In this document: positions 16,605 through 26,303 of the stretch, one piece after another | Numbering within the stretch: the first letter of the stretch is position 1 | Layout of the letters: the number at the start of each line of letters is the position of its first letter | Assembly: GCF_013401995.1 (NCBI RefSeq) | Contig: NZ_JACBJI010000001.1 | Location: 680,905 to 744,904, forward strand | Reading direction: 5' to 3' | Length of the DNA stretch: 64,000 nucleotides | From: Flavobacterium agri | Lineage (GTDB): Bacteria > Bacteroidota > Bacteroidia > Flavobacteriales > Flavobacteriaceae | Notes under the pieces: generated by a model | Seen by the model: the letters and a program-made list of their open reading frames with translations, nothing else | Databases searched by the model: none | Told to the model about the DNA's origin: nothing | Translations under genes and position numbers: made by a program

Positions 16605-19600
16605 ATGACGATCAAGACTTACATAGCAAATTCGGCCCGCCTGCGACTTTTCGCTTTGGCCTGTTTGTTCGTAGCCGTAGGATGCGGTTCGCTCGACAAT
16701 TTCGACGTGGACGATTTCAGCTTTTTTGACGATTCAGGAAAAAACCCGGCCACCGAACTGCGCCAGTACACATTGCCGGGTGAAAGCCAGTCGCCGGTCA
16801 TTTTTTATATCCGTGACAACGGAGACAAGAACAGCGTCGCCAACGACCGAAACATCAGGAAAGTATGCGATTATACGAAGTTGCCATACAAGTCGATCGA
16901 CATCGAATCGTTTAACGTAAAACCGGCACTGCCTGCTTCGACGCGTTCACTTTGTGTGTATAACATCAAGCGCCTCAATCAGGCCGCGCTCAACAAATTG
17001 ACCGAATTCGTAGCGGCAGGCGGAACTTTATTGCTGCCGTTGGCCAGCGAAGACAGACGCATGCAGTTCTTTGCCGGATTGCGTCCCGATTGCGATTTCG
17101 AGACCGACATCACATCGAAAGGATTTTTCTTCAGCACTGCCATTTTACCGAACCTCAAAGGTAAGACGTATGATGAAAACGTACAGCATTACGGATATGC
17201 GCGCAGCAATTTCAGAAAAGACGTCAAAATATTGGCAACAGCCGCCAACAATAAAGAATTTCCGTCCATTGTCGAAAATCCGATAGGGAAGGGCAAGGTC
17301 ATTTTTTACAATACGACGATAGAATACGAAAAAATCCACCGCGGTTTGCTGTTCGCAGGTTTGCTCAGAGGCTTGGATGGCATTCCGTATCCGATCGCCA
17401 ACACGAGTACGATTTTCCTCGACGACTTCCCGTCTCCGGTGTACGACATCAAATCGGAACCGATCAAATCTGAATTGGACCTGACCATCACCGATTTCGT
17501 GAAAGACGTTTGGTGGCCCGACATGAAAAAGATCGCCGAGAAGTACAAGATCAGTTATTCGGCCATGATCGCTTTCGATTACAAGAACAATGTGGAGCCG
17601 CCGTTTTTGTTCGACCAATGGGATTCGCACAAGATCAAGGTCAATAAAAAGACCGAAATCCTTTCGGACTGGCTGGTTTTCGATTCCAAAAAACACGGAC
17701 ACGAATTGTGCCTTCACGGTTACAACCACGTCGAATTCAAGAAAGGGCATTGGAAAAACCCTGAATTTATCGGAATGGCGCTTAAATCAGTGCAGAAGAA
17801 ATGGGGAATCGCCAATTACGGGCCGCTTCCGGTTACGTACGTTCCACCGTCGAACATCATCGATCCGGCCGGTGTGGATTATTTGCGAAAAGGCATGCCG
17901 TCTATCAAATACATCTGCAGTCTTTATCTGGGCGAACCGACTGAAGGTGGCGCGCGCGAATTCGACTTCGACCCGTACAACAAGGATTTCTTCGATTATC
18001 CGCGTATTTCGGATGGTTTTTATATGGAAACCGACAAGAAATTCTCTCTCGAATCCATGTATCTGTACACCGGAATCTGGACGCATTTCGTGCATCCCGA
18101 CGACGTGTACCAGATTCCGAGCCCGTTCAACAAAAGCTCGGGAGACTTCGACCTTCGCAACGCCCGCGAGCTAGGGTGGCGCAAGACCAAAGGAAAAGGC
18201 ATCGGGATGTTGGGTGAATTCACGGCAATCCTCGACGAAATGGCCAGGACCTATCCGCAATTGCGTTATGTAAATGCCGGAGAAGGAGGAAAAATCGTCA
18301 ACGACTGGCGCGCATCCAAATTCGTGCACGAAAACAGGGGCGGATTGTACAGCGTGCGCGAGCTCGAACCCGAAAAATCGATGGGAAATACCCAATATTG
18401 GTTCCTATATGCAGGTTTCCAGAATGCGCCGAAAATAGACGCTTCTTTGCAAAAAGAAGAAGCTTTATACTCGAAAACGCCGTTTATGGAAGGTTTTCTG
18501 TATTCGGTCTACACGCATAAATCGGAACTTAACCTTACCGACGTGAACCAGAAATCGGCAGCTCAAAGAAAAGAAACCGACCGTATCGTAAAATCGGTCG
18601 CCCAACAATACAAGGCCTTCATCGCGAAGCAGAAGAAACACATGTCGGGCGTTGCCGATGTGGTAGAGGAGGAGGATCCCGATTTGGTCATGGATCGCGA
18701 AATGTTCCGATTCAGCCAAAAACTCATGGCCAAACCGACCATCGATTCTACAGAGTGGAACCGTTATGCGAAATATATGGCCTGGGATAAGGAGCGTCCG
18801 ATCGACGTCTGGAAAATGCTCGAGGAATATTGCGTGAAGTATCCGACGAAAGACAACATCATGTATTCGAAGGAACTCGACCGCCTGATCGGTTATCCGA
18901 ACGACCTTACGATGGAGAAGTGGCTCAACGCCCAATTGCTCGTGACGCCGAACGACGTGCAGTTGCTCAACAGTTACGTGGCCAATTTCTACACACCCGA
19001 AAATCAGGAGAAAATCAAGAAAGCATTGCAGGCGCTGCTTAAGGTAGAGACGAATTTTGAAACGTACCTGCAATATCTGCAGCATTTGATGACGTACGAA
19101 CCCAAAACGGCCCGGGAAGAACTCGACAAGATAAAGCCCGAGGGAAAATACGGTCCGATCGCAACAGACGTGGCCTGGCTATACGCCGACAACAACGAAT
19201 TCGAGAAAGCTTATGCATGGGCATTGCTTAGCGATGACATCGATTTTGCGTCGAAAATGTCGTGGATGCTAGAGATCAAGGCGTATAAACCGTTGGAAGA
19301 CGAATACAAAAAGTACATCGCGATAAATCCGGACGATTACAAGACGAAAGCCGTGATGGCAGGCATTTACCATGAACAAGGTAGATTCCTCGAAGCCTGG
19401 ATTCTGGCCAAATCGCTTCCCGACAGTCCCGAAAAAGACGAATTGCGCGCCATGCTCAACAAAGACGTGATGTATGTGGAAGAAGCGCTGCAACAGGAAC
19501 TCGTGCTCAAGCATCCGGAACTTTTCTATCCCGAAGTGTTAGCCGCTCTTACCAAAGATTTCCGCAAGCAGTACGGAGATTTCGTATCGATCAACAGCGC

Positions 19601-20507
19601 GATGGAAACCAACAAAGACCTTCCGCAGTTCTTCAAGAATGTAGCTACTTACGGGCATTTCGACAAGAAAAAGAACATGCACAGCTTTAGTTTCACCTAT
19701 AGCCGCATGTACGATATCAAAATCGATTTGTACGATCCGAAAGACAATCTCACCAACTCGGTGTACGGATTGCAATACCAGTTCAACAATCCGGTCGATG
19801 CCGAAAAACTGCAATATTGGGGACGTGGAAGAGTAGAGTATACTGACTACGGCAATATTTACTTCCACGCCGGATTGGGCGCGAGCAAATCGTTCGGGAA
19901 AAGCTTCTTCTCGGCCGAAGCCAAATTGTTCCCGGCCGAAACCGGACCGGCTTATCGCAAGGAAATCTATCGCACGCAGGCCGTGGCTTACGGAGAATTT
20001 TTCTTCCTAAAACATTTCAACCAGAACATGACCGTCGAAGGAAATTATTATTCGGCAAGTAAGTCGCGCACGCCAATCCAGATCGGGGCTTCGTATGAAG
20101 TGATCCTGACGAGCAAAACGGTTTGGGACAACGGAGCCGATGTGCGCATGCGCTTCCTTCCGTTTGTCGAGGCTTCGTTCTCTCAAGGATCGGTCGGTAA
20201 GAGCGTGAACGCCAATACCGCGTACGGATATCCGTATTGGGTACTCGATGAGCGTCTGTATTACGGAGGCGGAATCGGCTGGAGATACGGAAAACAGGAC
20301 AGCGACCTGACCGCGAAACTCGAAGCGTCATATTTCCAGGACGATTACAGCGGCAACTTCATGCGCTATACAGGCGAGGCCAACTGGCAAATCTGGGATT
20401 ATACCTCGCTTTCAGCAACATTCGAAATGTATACGCAGGACAAGTTCTATTCGAACGCTTTCCTTTTGGGAGTCAAGCACAACCTAAAGAAAAGGGCAAA
20501 AAAATAA
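16605..20507 (+). CDS. lipoprotein fusing PelA-like deacetylase, TPR region and PelB-like outer-membrane barrel
   Basis: 1300 residues. The N-terminal signal ends in a lipobox-like AVGC with Cys27, so the mature protein should be lipidated. Residues ~65-255 form a Rossmann/GATase-like domain (LTEFVAAGGTLLLPLA). Residues ~260-620 resemble the CE18/PelA-type polysaccharide deacetylase: the paired acids Asp273-Asp274 in TIFLDDFPSP and His371/His375 in LHGYNH are the expected metal ligands. Residues ~790-960 are TPR-like helical pairs (VAWLYADNNEFEKAYAWAL; AGIYHEQGRFLEAWIL). From ~1025 to the end the sequence alternates as a beta-barrel (SFTYSRMYDIKIDLYD onward). It therefore appears to join PelA (without its hydrolase) to PelB: deacetylate the polymer and export it through the outer membrane. 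Last gene of the operon, with a hairpin at its stop codon. Confidence 0.85.
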   Translation: MTIKTYIANSARLRLFALACLFVAVGCGSLDNFDVDDFSFFDDSGKNPATELRQYTLPGESQSPVIFYIRDNGDKNSVANDRNIRKVCDYTKLPYKSIDIESFNVKPALPASTRSLCVYNIKRLNQAALNKLTEFVAAGGTLLLPLASEDRRMQFFAGLRPDCDFETDITSKGFFFSTAILPNLKGKTYDENVQHYGYARSNFRKDVKILATAANNKEFPSIVENPIGKGKVIFYNTTIEYEKIHRGLLFAGLLRGLDGIPYPIANTSTIFLDDFPSPVYDIKSEPIKSELDLTITDFVKDVWWPDMKKIAEKYKISYSAMIAFDYKNNVEPPFLFDQWDSHKIKVNKKTEILSDWLVFDSKKHGHELCLHGYNHVEFKKGHWKNPEFIGMALKSVQKKWGIANYGPLPVTYVPPSNIIDPAGVDYLRKGMPSIKYICSLYLGEPTEGGAREFDFDPYNKDFFDYPRISDGFYMETDKKFSLESMYLYTGIWTHFVHPDDVYQIPSPFNKSSGDFDLRNARELGWRKTKGKGIGMLGEFTAILDEMARTYPQLRYVNAGEGGKIVNDWRASKFVHENRGGLYSVRELEPEKSMGNTQYWFLYAGFQNAPKIDASLQKEEALYSKTPFMEGFLYSVYTHKSELNLTDVNQKSAAQRKETDRIVKSVAQQYKAFIAKQKKHMSGVADVVEEEDPDLVMDREMFRFSQKLMAKPTIDSTEWNRYAKYMAWDKERPIDVWKMLEEYCVKYPTKDNIMYSKELDRLIGYPNDLTMEKWLNAQLLVTPNDVQLLNSYVANFYTPENQEKIKKALQALLKVETNFETYLQYLQHLMTYEPKTAREELDKIKPEGKYGPIATDVAWLYADNNEFEKAYAWALLSDDIDFASKMSWMLEIKAYKPLEDEYKKYIAINPDDYKTKAVMAGIYHEQGRFLEAWILAKSLPDSPEKDELRAMLNKDVMYVEEALQQELVLKHPELFYPEVLAALTKDFRKQYGDFVSINSAMETNKDLPQFFKNVATYGHFDKKKNMHSFSFTYSRMYDIKIDLYDPKDNLTNSVYGLQYQFNNPVDAEKLQYWGRGRVEYTDYGNIYFHAGLGASKSFGKSFFSAEAKLFPAETGPAYRKEIYRTQAVAYGEFFFLKHFNQNMTVEGNYYSASKSRTPIQIGASYEVILTSKTVWDNGADVRMRFLPFVEASFSQGSVGKSVNANTAYGYPYWVLDERLYYGGGIGWRYGKQDSDLTAKLEASYFQDDYSGNFMRYTGEANWQIWDYTSLSATFEMYTQDKFYSNAFLLGVKHNLKKRAKK

Positions 20508-20532
20508 CCGGCAGAGGAACTTGCTGCCGGTT
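20506..20532. terminator. bidirectional hairpin terminator between convergent genes
   Basis: Perfect 9-bp stem AACCGGCAG (20506-20514) / CTGCCGGTT (20524-20532) with a 9-nt loop. It is preceded on the plus strand by an A7 run, so it gives a U-tract for the minus-strand T9SS gene. On the plus strand it begins inside the stop codon of the fusion gene and lacks a strong U-tract, so its effect there is less sure. Confidence 0.75.
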
Positions 20533-20564
20533 ATAAATCAATCAATTAACTTATGCGTATCAGC

Positions 20565-22190
20565 TTAATTGCTGACGATGAATTTCTTGACCGTTTTGGT
20601 TGATCCGTTGTCGAGTTGCACGAAATAAATCCCGTTGCTCAAGCCCGAAGTATTCAACAACATCTTGTTTCCGTTTAGCGAAGAACGCACGCCTACGACT
20701 TGTCCGACAGAGTTGAAAACCGTGGCTTTGAAATCTTCGATACCGTCGTATTCCACGGTAAGTTCGCCATGCGTAGGAACCGGATAGATCCTGAGTTCGG
20801 TAGCGATCGGATTGTCGCCAACACCAAGAGCAGTTCCGACATTGATCGTATGATTCAAGCTGTTGTAACCGGTAGAGTTGTCCCAAACGTTGTCGTTCGC
20901 CATACGGATCGAATATTCGGGACGTGTGCTCAAAGCCGCCGCAGGATCAGGTAAATTCAAATACAGCTGATAAGCACCCGTCGTCATATTGTTAGGCAAA
21001 ACGATGCTTTCGGTAACGGTTTGCGTCGTATTCGATTGCCACAATCTCACGTTAGTGGCCAAAGGAATGCTGTAAACGACTCCGTTTGTAGTATTTTTTA
21101 GGACGATGTAAGCCGTTCTCGGATTGTAAGGCGCGGCAAATCCGGTGTTTTTCACTTGGAACGATACGGCCATCGCACTTCCGATATTAGCGGTGTTAGG
21201 ATACGTTCCCGACTGAAGCTCAAATCGATATCCCAACCTTCTTTCCATGTCGTCAAGGCAGGAATTGCTTTCGAATCCGTCGATCACGTCCGGGTGATAA
21301 TCCACATTGAGATACGACCAGTGAAATTTGGCCATTTCCAAAAGCGCGGTCTCACATTCAGAACGCGGTTCGTTCACGGCACAGGTTTCACCGCCCATAG
21401 GCGTATATTTCGTTTCCTGCTCCAAATAAGGATATTCGCTGCCGATGTTGTTATAGGTTCCGTAATCGTCTTCGCTCGCAAGGAAGCAATCGTTGTGATG
21501 GCCGATACGCGCCACCGGAAGCGAAGTACTGAAAGCCTGGGCGGCGGTCAAAGCAGCCGATGTCGTATACGTATTCCTTTTAAGAGAAGGCGTGCGCAAT
21601 TGCACCATGCGACTCGTAGGCAATGCGGCAAGCAAGGCATCCACGACGGCTTTGCGGTTTTGGTAATCGGTTGCGGTCGGTTCCATTCCGAAGTGATCGG
21701 TATAATACCATTCGCCCCAAGCACCGATAAAACCGGCCTGCACGACCGCAATCACGTCGGCATTTTCCTGAAGCATGTTCTGCAATTGTCCGATGTGTGC
21801 CAAAATCTGGGCCTTGCTTGCGTCTTGCGGATTTCCGTTGTCGTTGTCGTCGGAATAGGCGAAACGCAAAATACATTTAAGACCGGCATTCCTGATTTTG
21901 GTGAAATCGGCCTGCATCGCAGTAAGATAAGATGAAGAGATGTTCGCGTTCACGAAGTTTTCAAGATAGCAAAGTCGCAATACGAGCGTGTACTTGTTGT
22001 TGACGCGATAATTCGTCAGCGTGGTCTGATTTAGACTGCTGTATGAATCGGAGTGCGTTTCGGTGTGTCGGTAAAACCCTCTTTCCGGATTCGAAAAGCT
22101 TGCTGTAGTTGGGGCGTAGGATACAGTGGTAGTTTGCGCGATTCCACAAAAGGAAATCAGCGCCCCCGTCAGAGCCAATAATTTCTTCAT
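20565..22190 (-). CDS. secreted DUF4874/DUF4832 protein with T9SS sorting domain
   Basis: 541 residues. A signal peptide (MKKLLALTGALISFCGIAQ) is followed by DUF4874 at ~30-195 (SNPERGFYRHTETHSDSY; QAGFIGAWGEWYYTDHFG), a TIM-barrel-like module. DUF4832 spans ~200-430 (NPRTAYIVLKN region), and a type A T9SS C-terminal sorting domain covers ~465-541 (YPVPTHGELTVEY, ending KTVKKFIVSN). The DUF4874/DUF4832 pairing resembles retaining glycoside hydrolases, and the GEW/E residues may be catalytic, but the substrate is unknown. It converges with the Pel-like operon, so a role in remodelling that matrix polysaccharide is possible but untested. Exported through the outer membrane by the type IX system. 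Confidence 0.9.
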   Translation of the reverse strand: MKKLLALTGALISFCGIAQTTTVSYAPTTASFSNPERGFYRHTETHSDSYSSLNQTTLTNYRVNNKYTLVLRLCYLENFVNANISSSYLTAMQADFTKIRNAGLKCILRFAYSDDNDNGNPQDASKAQILAHIGQLQNMLQENADVIAVVQAGFIGAWGEWYYTDHFGMEPTATDYQNRKAVVDALLAALPTSRMVQLRTPSLKRNTYTTSAALTAAQAFSTSLPVARIGHHNDCFLASEDDYGTYNNIGSEYPYLEQETKYTPMGGETCAVNEPRSECETALLEMAKFHWSYLNVDYHPDVIDGFESNSCLDDMERRLGYRFELQSGTYPNTANIGSAMAVSFQVKNTGFAAPYNPRTAYIVLKNTTNGVVYSIPLATNVRLWQSNTTQTVTESIVLPNNMTTGAYQLYLNLPDPAAALSTRPEYSIRMANDNVWDNSTGYNSLNHTINVGTALGVGDNPIATELRIYPVPTHGELTVEYDGIEDFKATVFNSVGQVVGVRSSLNGNKMLLNTSGLSNGIYFVQLDNGSTKTVKKFIVSN

Positions 22191-22210
22191 AATAGTAGGT
22201 CAAGTTTTTT

Positions 22211-22232
22211 AAAAAGCACTACGCTGCTTTTT
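22211..22232. repeat. inverted repeat upstream of the T9SS DUF4832 gene
   Basis: AAAAAGCA (22211-22218) and TGCTTTTT (22225-22232) with loop CTACGC, symmetrical with A- and T-runs. It resembles a bidirectional terminator but lies in the leader of the minus-strand gene about 20-40 nt before its start, so it might act as an attenuator. Confidence 0.4.
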
Positions 22233-23056
22233 GGGGTTAATATTATGTTTTGGATTTAGGGCGTTTTGATTGAGATTCTTTCAAAAATGGCATTTAGAAT
22301 CCCGTTCGCAAATCTAGTTTGTCGATGTTTTAAAAGTAGAAAAACAAATGTTAAAAAACCTAATTTCATCGATAAACTGTATTTTTTAAGAGTTTATGAA
22401 AAATATTTCCTACAAAATATTTTATTACTGTAAGAAATTATCCGACAAAAGACGAAAATAGGTTTTTAACAATTTCATTAAAAATTGTTCATAACTACGG
22501 TTTTTTGAAGGAAAAATCGGGTTCGCAGTTGGTCGATGAATGCGTGAATTTCGTCGATTATTTGAAAAGTTTCCAAAAATCGATCGAGTCGATGTGAATT
22601 CGGACATTCCGAGATTTATTTTTCGGGAGTCATTTTACTGGAAATTCGTCAAATTGCTGTAAGCGAATCCGTAAGTATTCGAGTTGAATATTTGGTATCA
22701 GTCCAGTATCGATTTTAGCAACAAAAAATCTAAGGAATAACGTCGAAGGCCTAAATCAAATTTATAGGTCAAAATTTGCGTTGCGGATTTTAGCGCGTAA
22801 ACGTTTTACATTTTTCTTGAAGCGGAAAATTCGAAAATTTTGAATCCTTAAAACGTACAGGATTTTAGCTTGAATGTAAACCGGATTTTCAATTTGTTTG
22901 AATTTAAATGGTTCATATAATTATTGAAGTAATTCGGGACTGTGGTCGACATTGTCAATAAATCAAGAGCTTTTGATATATTTCCAATATCAAATACATG
23001 CACTATAATTTATATTATGTAAAATAGATTTTTAAACTATTCCCGTTCGAACCAGC
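22233..23056. other. AT-rich 820-nt stretch without recognisable gene
   Basis: Clearly more AT-rich than the surrounding DNA. The only open frame of note (minus strand, 22425-22607, 60 codons) has no coding character. A near-palindrome GTAAACGTTTTAC lies around 22797. No tRNA cloverleaf, terminator with a good stem, or repeat array was seen. It may hold the promoter of the T9SS gene, an unrecognised small RNA or eroded coding sequence. Confidence 0.5.
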
Positions 23057-23341
23057 TTATTCATAAAATCCCAGCCTCCTTTTCAGTTCCAAAACTTCCG
23101 ATTTCAGATGCGCTTGTTTTTCAAGAAGATTCCGAATCACATCGATGCCTTCCATATTCACATGCAACTCATAATGCCAAACCCTGAAACGCTCCAAATC
23201 TGCAAAATTTTCCTCAAGTACATATTTGACGGATTTTTCGGTTCCGAATTCCACAAGACCGTTTTCCTCGAGTTCTTCCAAAAACTCTGGTTCGACTTTA
23301 TATATACGGCAATATTCGATTATGGTCAGACGTCTGTTCAT
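23057..23341 (-). CDS. cbpM: CbpM-type chaperone modulator (MerR-like)
   Basis: 94 residues. The N-terminal part [27 protein letters not shown] is a MerR-like winged-helix core, followed by a coiled helix ([23 protein letters not shown]). In Escherichia coli CbpM binds the J domain of CbpA and inhibits both its DnaK co-chaperone and DNA-binding activities. The start overlaps the upstream cbpA stop by 4 nt (ATGA), the arrangement expected for a CbpA partner. Confidence 0.85.
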   Translation of the reverse strand: MNRRLTIIEYCRIYKVEPEFLEELEENGLVEFGTEKSVKYVLEENFADLERFRVWHYELHVNMEGIDVIRNLLEKQAHLKSEVLELKRRLGFYE

Positions 23342-24231
23342 TTTTTATGCAGATTAGAAATTTCGGTAAACAATTCTTTTTCGCGTTCGCTGAGATTTTT
23401 GGGGATTTCCACTTTGTACGTGACGAAAAGATCGCCGAATTGTCCGTCCTTTTTATATATCGGCATTCCTTTTCCTTTGAGCCGTACTTTTGTACCGTTT
23501 TGCGTGCTTTCGGTAATTTTCAGTTTTACTTTACCCGACAAAGTTTCAACGGTAATTTCGCCTCCAAGCACTGCCGTAAACAAATCGATGGCTACGTTTT
23601 TATATAAATCGTCGCCGAGACGTTTGAACTCCTTGTCGTTTTCGATTACGAACGTCAGATACAGATCGCCCGACGGCCCGCCATTTGTGCCCGGAGCACC
23701 GAAACCTGTAAGTTTTATGAGCTGTCCGTCGGCAACACCCGCAGGAACCGTAATCCTGATATTCTTGCCGTTTACAGAAAGCGTCTGCTTGTGTGTTTCG
23801 AGTACATCGCGCAATTTCAGATGGATTTCAGACGAATAATCTTGTCCTTTATAAGCTGTTTGTCTGAAGCCGCGGCCTCTTGCGCCACCGAACATCGACT
23901 CGAAGAATTCCGAAAAATCGCCTTCATTGAAGTTGGAATTACTATACGTATAACCTTCGTTTTGGCCTTGCTGACGGCTTCTTTGTGCATTTTCGAACTG
24001 TTCCGAATGTTGCCAGTTCTCGCCGTATTGGTCGTATTTCTTGCGATTCTCCTCGTTCGAGAGCACTTCGTAAGCTTCGTTGATCTGTTGGAATTTGAGA
24101 TTTGCGTCCTTATCGTCCGGATTCACGTCCGGATGATGCTTGCGCGCCAGTTTGCGGTAGGCTTTCTTGATGTCGTCGGCCGAAGCGTTCTTGTCTACTC
24201 CAAGTGTTTTATAATAGTCGATGAATGCCAT
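23338..24231 (-). CDS. cbpA: CbpA-type DnaJ co-chaperone
   Basis: 297 residues. The J domain covers 1-70 with the HPD tripeptide in [15 protein letters not shown] Gly/Phe/Gln-rich linker ([24 protein letters not shown]) follows, then two C-terminal beta-sandwich substrate-binding domains ([41 protein letters not shown]). The cysteine-rich zinc-finger domain of true DnaJ is absent, as in CbpA. It stimulates DnaK and may bind curved DNA. Co-transcribed with cbpM. The start is the first ATG. Confidence 0.93.
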   Translation of the reverse strand: MAFIDYYKTLGVDKNASADDIKKAYRKLARKHHPDVNPDDKDANLKFQQINEAYEVLSNEENRKKYDQYGENWQHSEQFENAQRSRQQGQNEGYTYSNSNFNEGDFSEFFESMFGGARGRGFRQTAYKGQDYSSEIHLKLRDVLETHKQTLSVNGKNIRITVPAGVADGQLIKLTGFGAPGTNGGPSGDLYLTFVIENDKEFKRLGDDLYKNVAIDLFTAVLGGEITVETLSGKVKLKITESTQNGTKVRLKGKGMPIYKKDGQFGDLFVTYKVEIPKNLSEREKELFTEISNLHKK

Positions 24232-24389
24232 GTCGAAGTATATTCTCTTTTTAAATTTACATCATATTTTACGCGGCCTGAACAGTTTAACACGAATTTA
24301 AAATCGTTGAAAAAATGCGCAAACTTTGCGTGTTTCGGACTTCTTCGACAGTTTTATTATTCGTATTTTTAAGTTTTTGAACCCTGGAC

Positions 24390-26303
24390 ATGAGAAACAG
24401 CATTGCAGAAAGAATCGCCGATTTCCTGAAGGACTTCCCTCCTTTCAACAAATTGTCTTACGACGACCTGATCCGTATTGCTACCGATATACGCGTGGTC
24501 ACTTTAGACAAGAACCAAACGCTTTTCAAGATAAACGATTCGCTCCACGACAGCTTTTACGTCGTGGCTTCGGGCGTAGTGAACCTCACCGTAATTGCCG
24601 ACGCCGAGGAAAACCTTCTCAATAAGTGTCTTCCGGGCGATATTTTCGGCCTGAGACCGTTTTTTGCGCGTAACAATTATATGATGACGGCCAAAGCGAG
24701 AGAAGAAAGTATCGTGTATGCCGTACCTATCGCGACTTTTCGTCCGTTTGTGGCACAGAATTCCGAGGTACTCGATTTCCTTTTGGAAAGTTTCGCCACG
24801 AATAGCCGTAACCCGGCCGACAAGCAAACCCGCGGCAAATTGATTTCGGATTCGCACTTTTTACCTGAGCAACAACCCGAAATGCAGTTTTTCCAATCGC
24901 TTACGTACAATAAGACGCCCTTGAAAGCTTCGACAGCCTCGCTCGTAAAGGATGTCGCACAGCAAATGACCGAATACCTTTCGGATTGTGCGGTCGTGAC
25001 CCAAGGCGAAATCCCGTTGGGCATTTTGACCGACAGCGATTTGCGGTCCAAGATCGCGACGGGACGTTTTCCGGTTACGATTGCCGTTGATCGCGTAATG
25101 GCTTCTCCCGTGGTTTCCGTTCCCGAAAATGTGTCGTTGGCCGAAGCGCAGTTGTTGCTGCTCAAGAACAATGTCACCCATTTGGTCGTGACGGTTGACG
25201 GTTCGGACAAATCACCGTTAAGAGGCGTCATTTCACAGCACGATCTCATTGCAGCTCAAGCCAATAACCCAGGCGTTTTAATCAAAGAGATCAAGCGTGC
25301 CCAACATCCTCGTGAATTGCGTGCGGTGCGTGAAAAAATGAGCGAACTGATCCGTTCGTCTTTGACCAAGAACATTCCGATGTCGCATGTGAACAATATC
25401 GGAAGCGAGATCAATATGGCGCTCATCAAACGCTCCGTGGAAATCGCGATTCTCGATTTGGGTTCGCCTCCCGCCCGATTTGCGTGGCTCGCCATCGGAA
25501 GCCAAGGCCGTAAGGAACAATTGCTGTTGACCGATCAGGACAGCATGCTCGTTTTTGAAGATGTCGCTCCAGAAAAATACAAAGACGTCAAGGACTATTT
25601 CTTAAGGCTCGCAAAAAGAACCGTCGCCGTGCTCGAAAAAATAGGATACGCGCCCTGCCCAAATGGTCATGTGGCCGGCAACATGATGTGGTGTAAATCG
25701 GTTTCGGACTGGATCAAGCAATTTCAAGGCTGGATGACGACTCCAGGTGAGAAAAGCAACGAGATAAGCCCGATTTTCTTCGATTTCGACCTGGTTTTCG
25801 GCGAATCCAAAATAGAAGAAGCCTTGATGGATGTGATCTACACGAGTACAAAACGCAATTCCTTTTTCGACTATCTCGGTAACGATGCCTTGCGCAAACC
25901 GCCGCCTTTGAGCTTTTTCAAGAAGTTCAACGTAGAGGAAGAAGGCGAAAACAGAAACAAATTCGACATCAAGCTCAAAGGCATCATGCCGCTTACCGAC
26001 GGTGCCCGATTGCTCGCTTTGGGCCAGAACCTGCGCGGCATCACCAATACGTATATGCGTTTCAAGCAACTTGCGATGATCGAGCCCAAACATTCCGAAG
26101 TGTATCTTAATTGTGCAGAAGCTTACCTCACACTGTCGAAATATCGCACGCTCGAAGGTATGAAGTACGACAATGACGGACGTTTCCTCAACCTCGAAGA
26201 GCTTTCGCGCATCGACAAGGACCGACTCAAAATGGCGTTGGAACACATGAAAGACCTCGAAGAAATCATTAAAGACAAATTTAGACTAACGCAGTTTTCA
26301 TAA
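24390..26303 (+). CDS. cNMP-binding/CBS/DUF294 nucleotidyltransferase-like protein
   Basis: 637 residues, cytoplasmic. Residues ~1-130 are a cyclic-nucleotide-binding-like beta-roll (NDSLHDSFYVVASGVVNLTV; CLPGDIFGLRPFF). Residues ~175-290 hold two CBS motifs (TSLVKDVAQQMTEY; VDRVMASPVVSVPE). Residues ~325-460 are a DUF294 nucleotidyltransferase-like domain with GSQGRKEQLLLTDQDS, the GSxGR...DxD pattern shared with GlnD. A DUF294 C-terminal helical domain ends the protein. This is a sensor-type architecture; neither the ligand nor the modified target is known. Its stop TAA shares one base with the next ATG (TAATG), coupling it to the exonuclease-fold gene. Confidence 0.9.
   Translation: MRNSIAERIADFLKDFPPFNKLSYDDLIRIATDIRVVTLDKNQTLFKINDSLHDSFYVVASGVVNLTVIADAEENLLNKCLPGDIFGLRPFFARNNYMMTAKAREESIVYAVPIATFRPFVAQNSEVLDFLLESFATNSRNPADKQTRGKLISDSHFLPEQQPEMQFFQSLTYNKTPLKASTASLVKDVAQQMTEYLSDCAVVTQGEIPLGILTDSDLRSKIATGRFPVTIAVDRVMASPVVSVPENVSLAEAQLLLLKNNVTHLVVTVDGSDKSPLRGVISQHDLIAAQANNPGVLIKEIKRAQHPRELRAVREKMSELIRSSLTKNIPMSHVNNIGSEINMALIKRSVEIAILDLGSPPARFAWLAIGSQGRKEQLLLTDQDSMLVFEDVAPEKYKDVKDYFLRLAKRTVAVLEKIGYAPCPNGHVAGNMMWCKSVSDWIKQFQGWMTTPGEKSNEISPIFFDFDLVFGESKIEEALMDVIYTSTKRNSFFDYLGNDALRKPPPLSFFKKFNVEEEGENRNKFDIKLKGIMPLTDGARLLALGQNLRGITNTYMRFKQLAMIEPKHSEVYLNCAEAYLTLSKYRTLEGMKYDNDGRFLNLEELSRIDKDRLKMALEHMKDLEEIIKDKFRLTQFS

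Noticed and set aside
10630..20507. Cellulose (Bcs) or poly-N-acetylglucosamine (Pga) synthesis locus
   Set aside because: No GT2 synthase or PilZ domain; a GT4 PelF-type enzyme plus PelG-type flippase and polygalactosaminidase-type hydrolase point to Pel-like.
22425..22607. 60-codon minus-strand frame in the AT-rich gap
   Set aside because: No start signal, low-complexity basic composition and no family likeness; probably chance.
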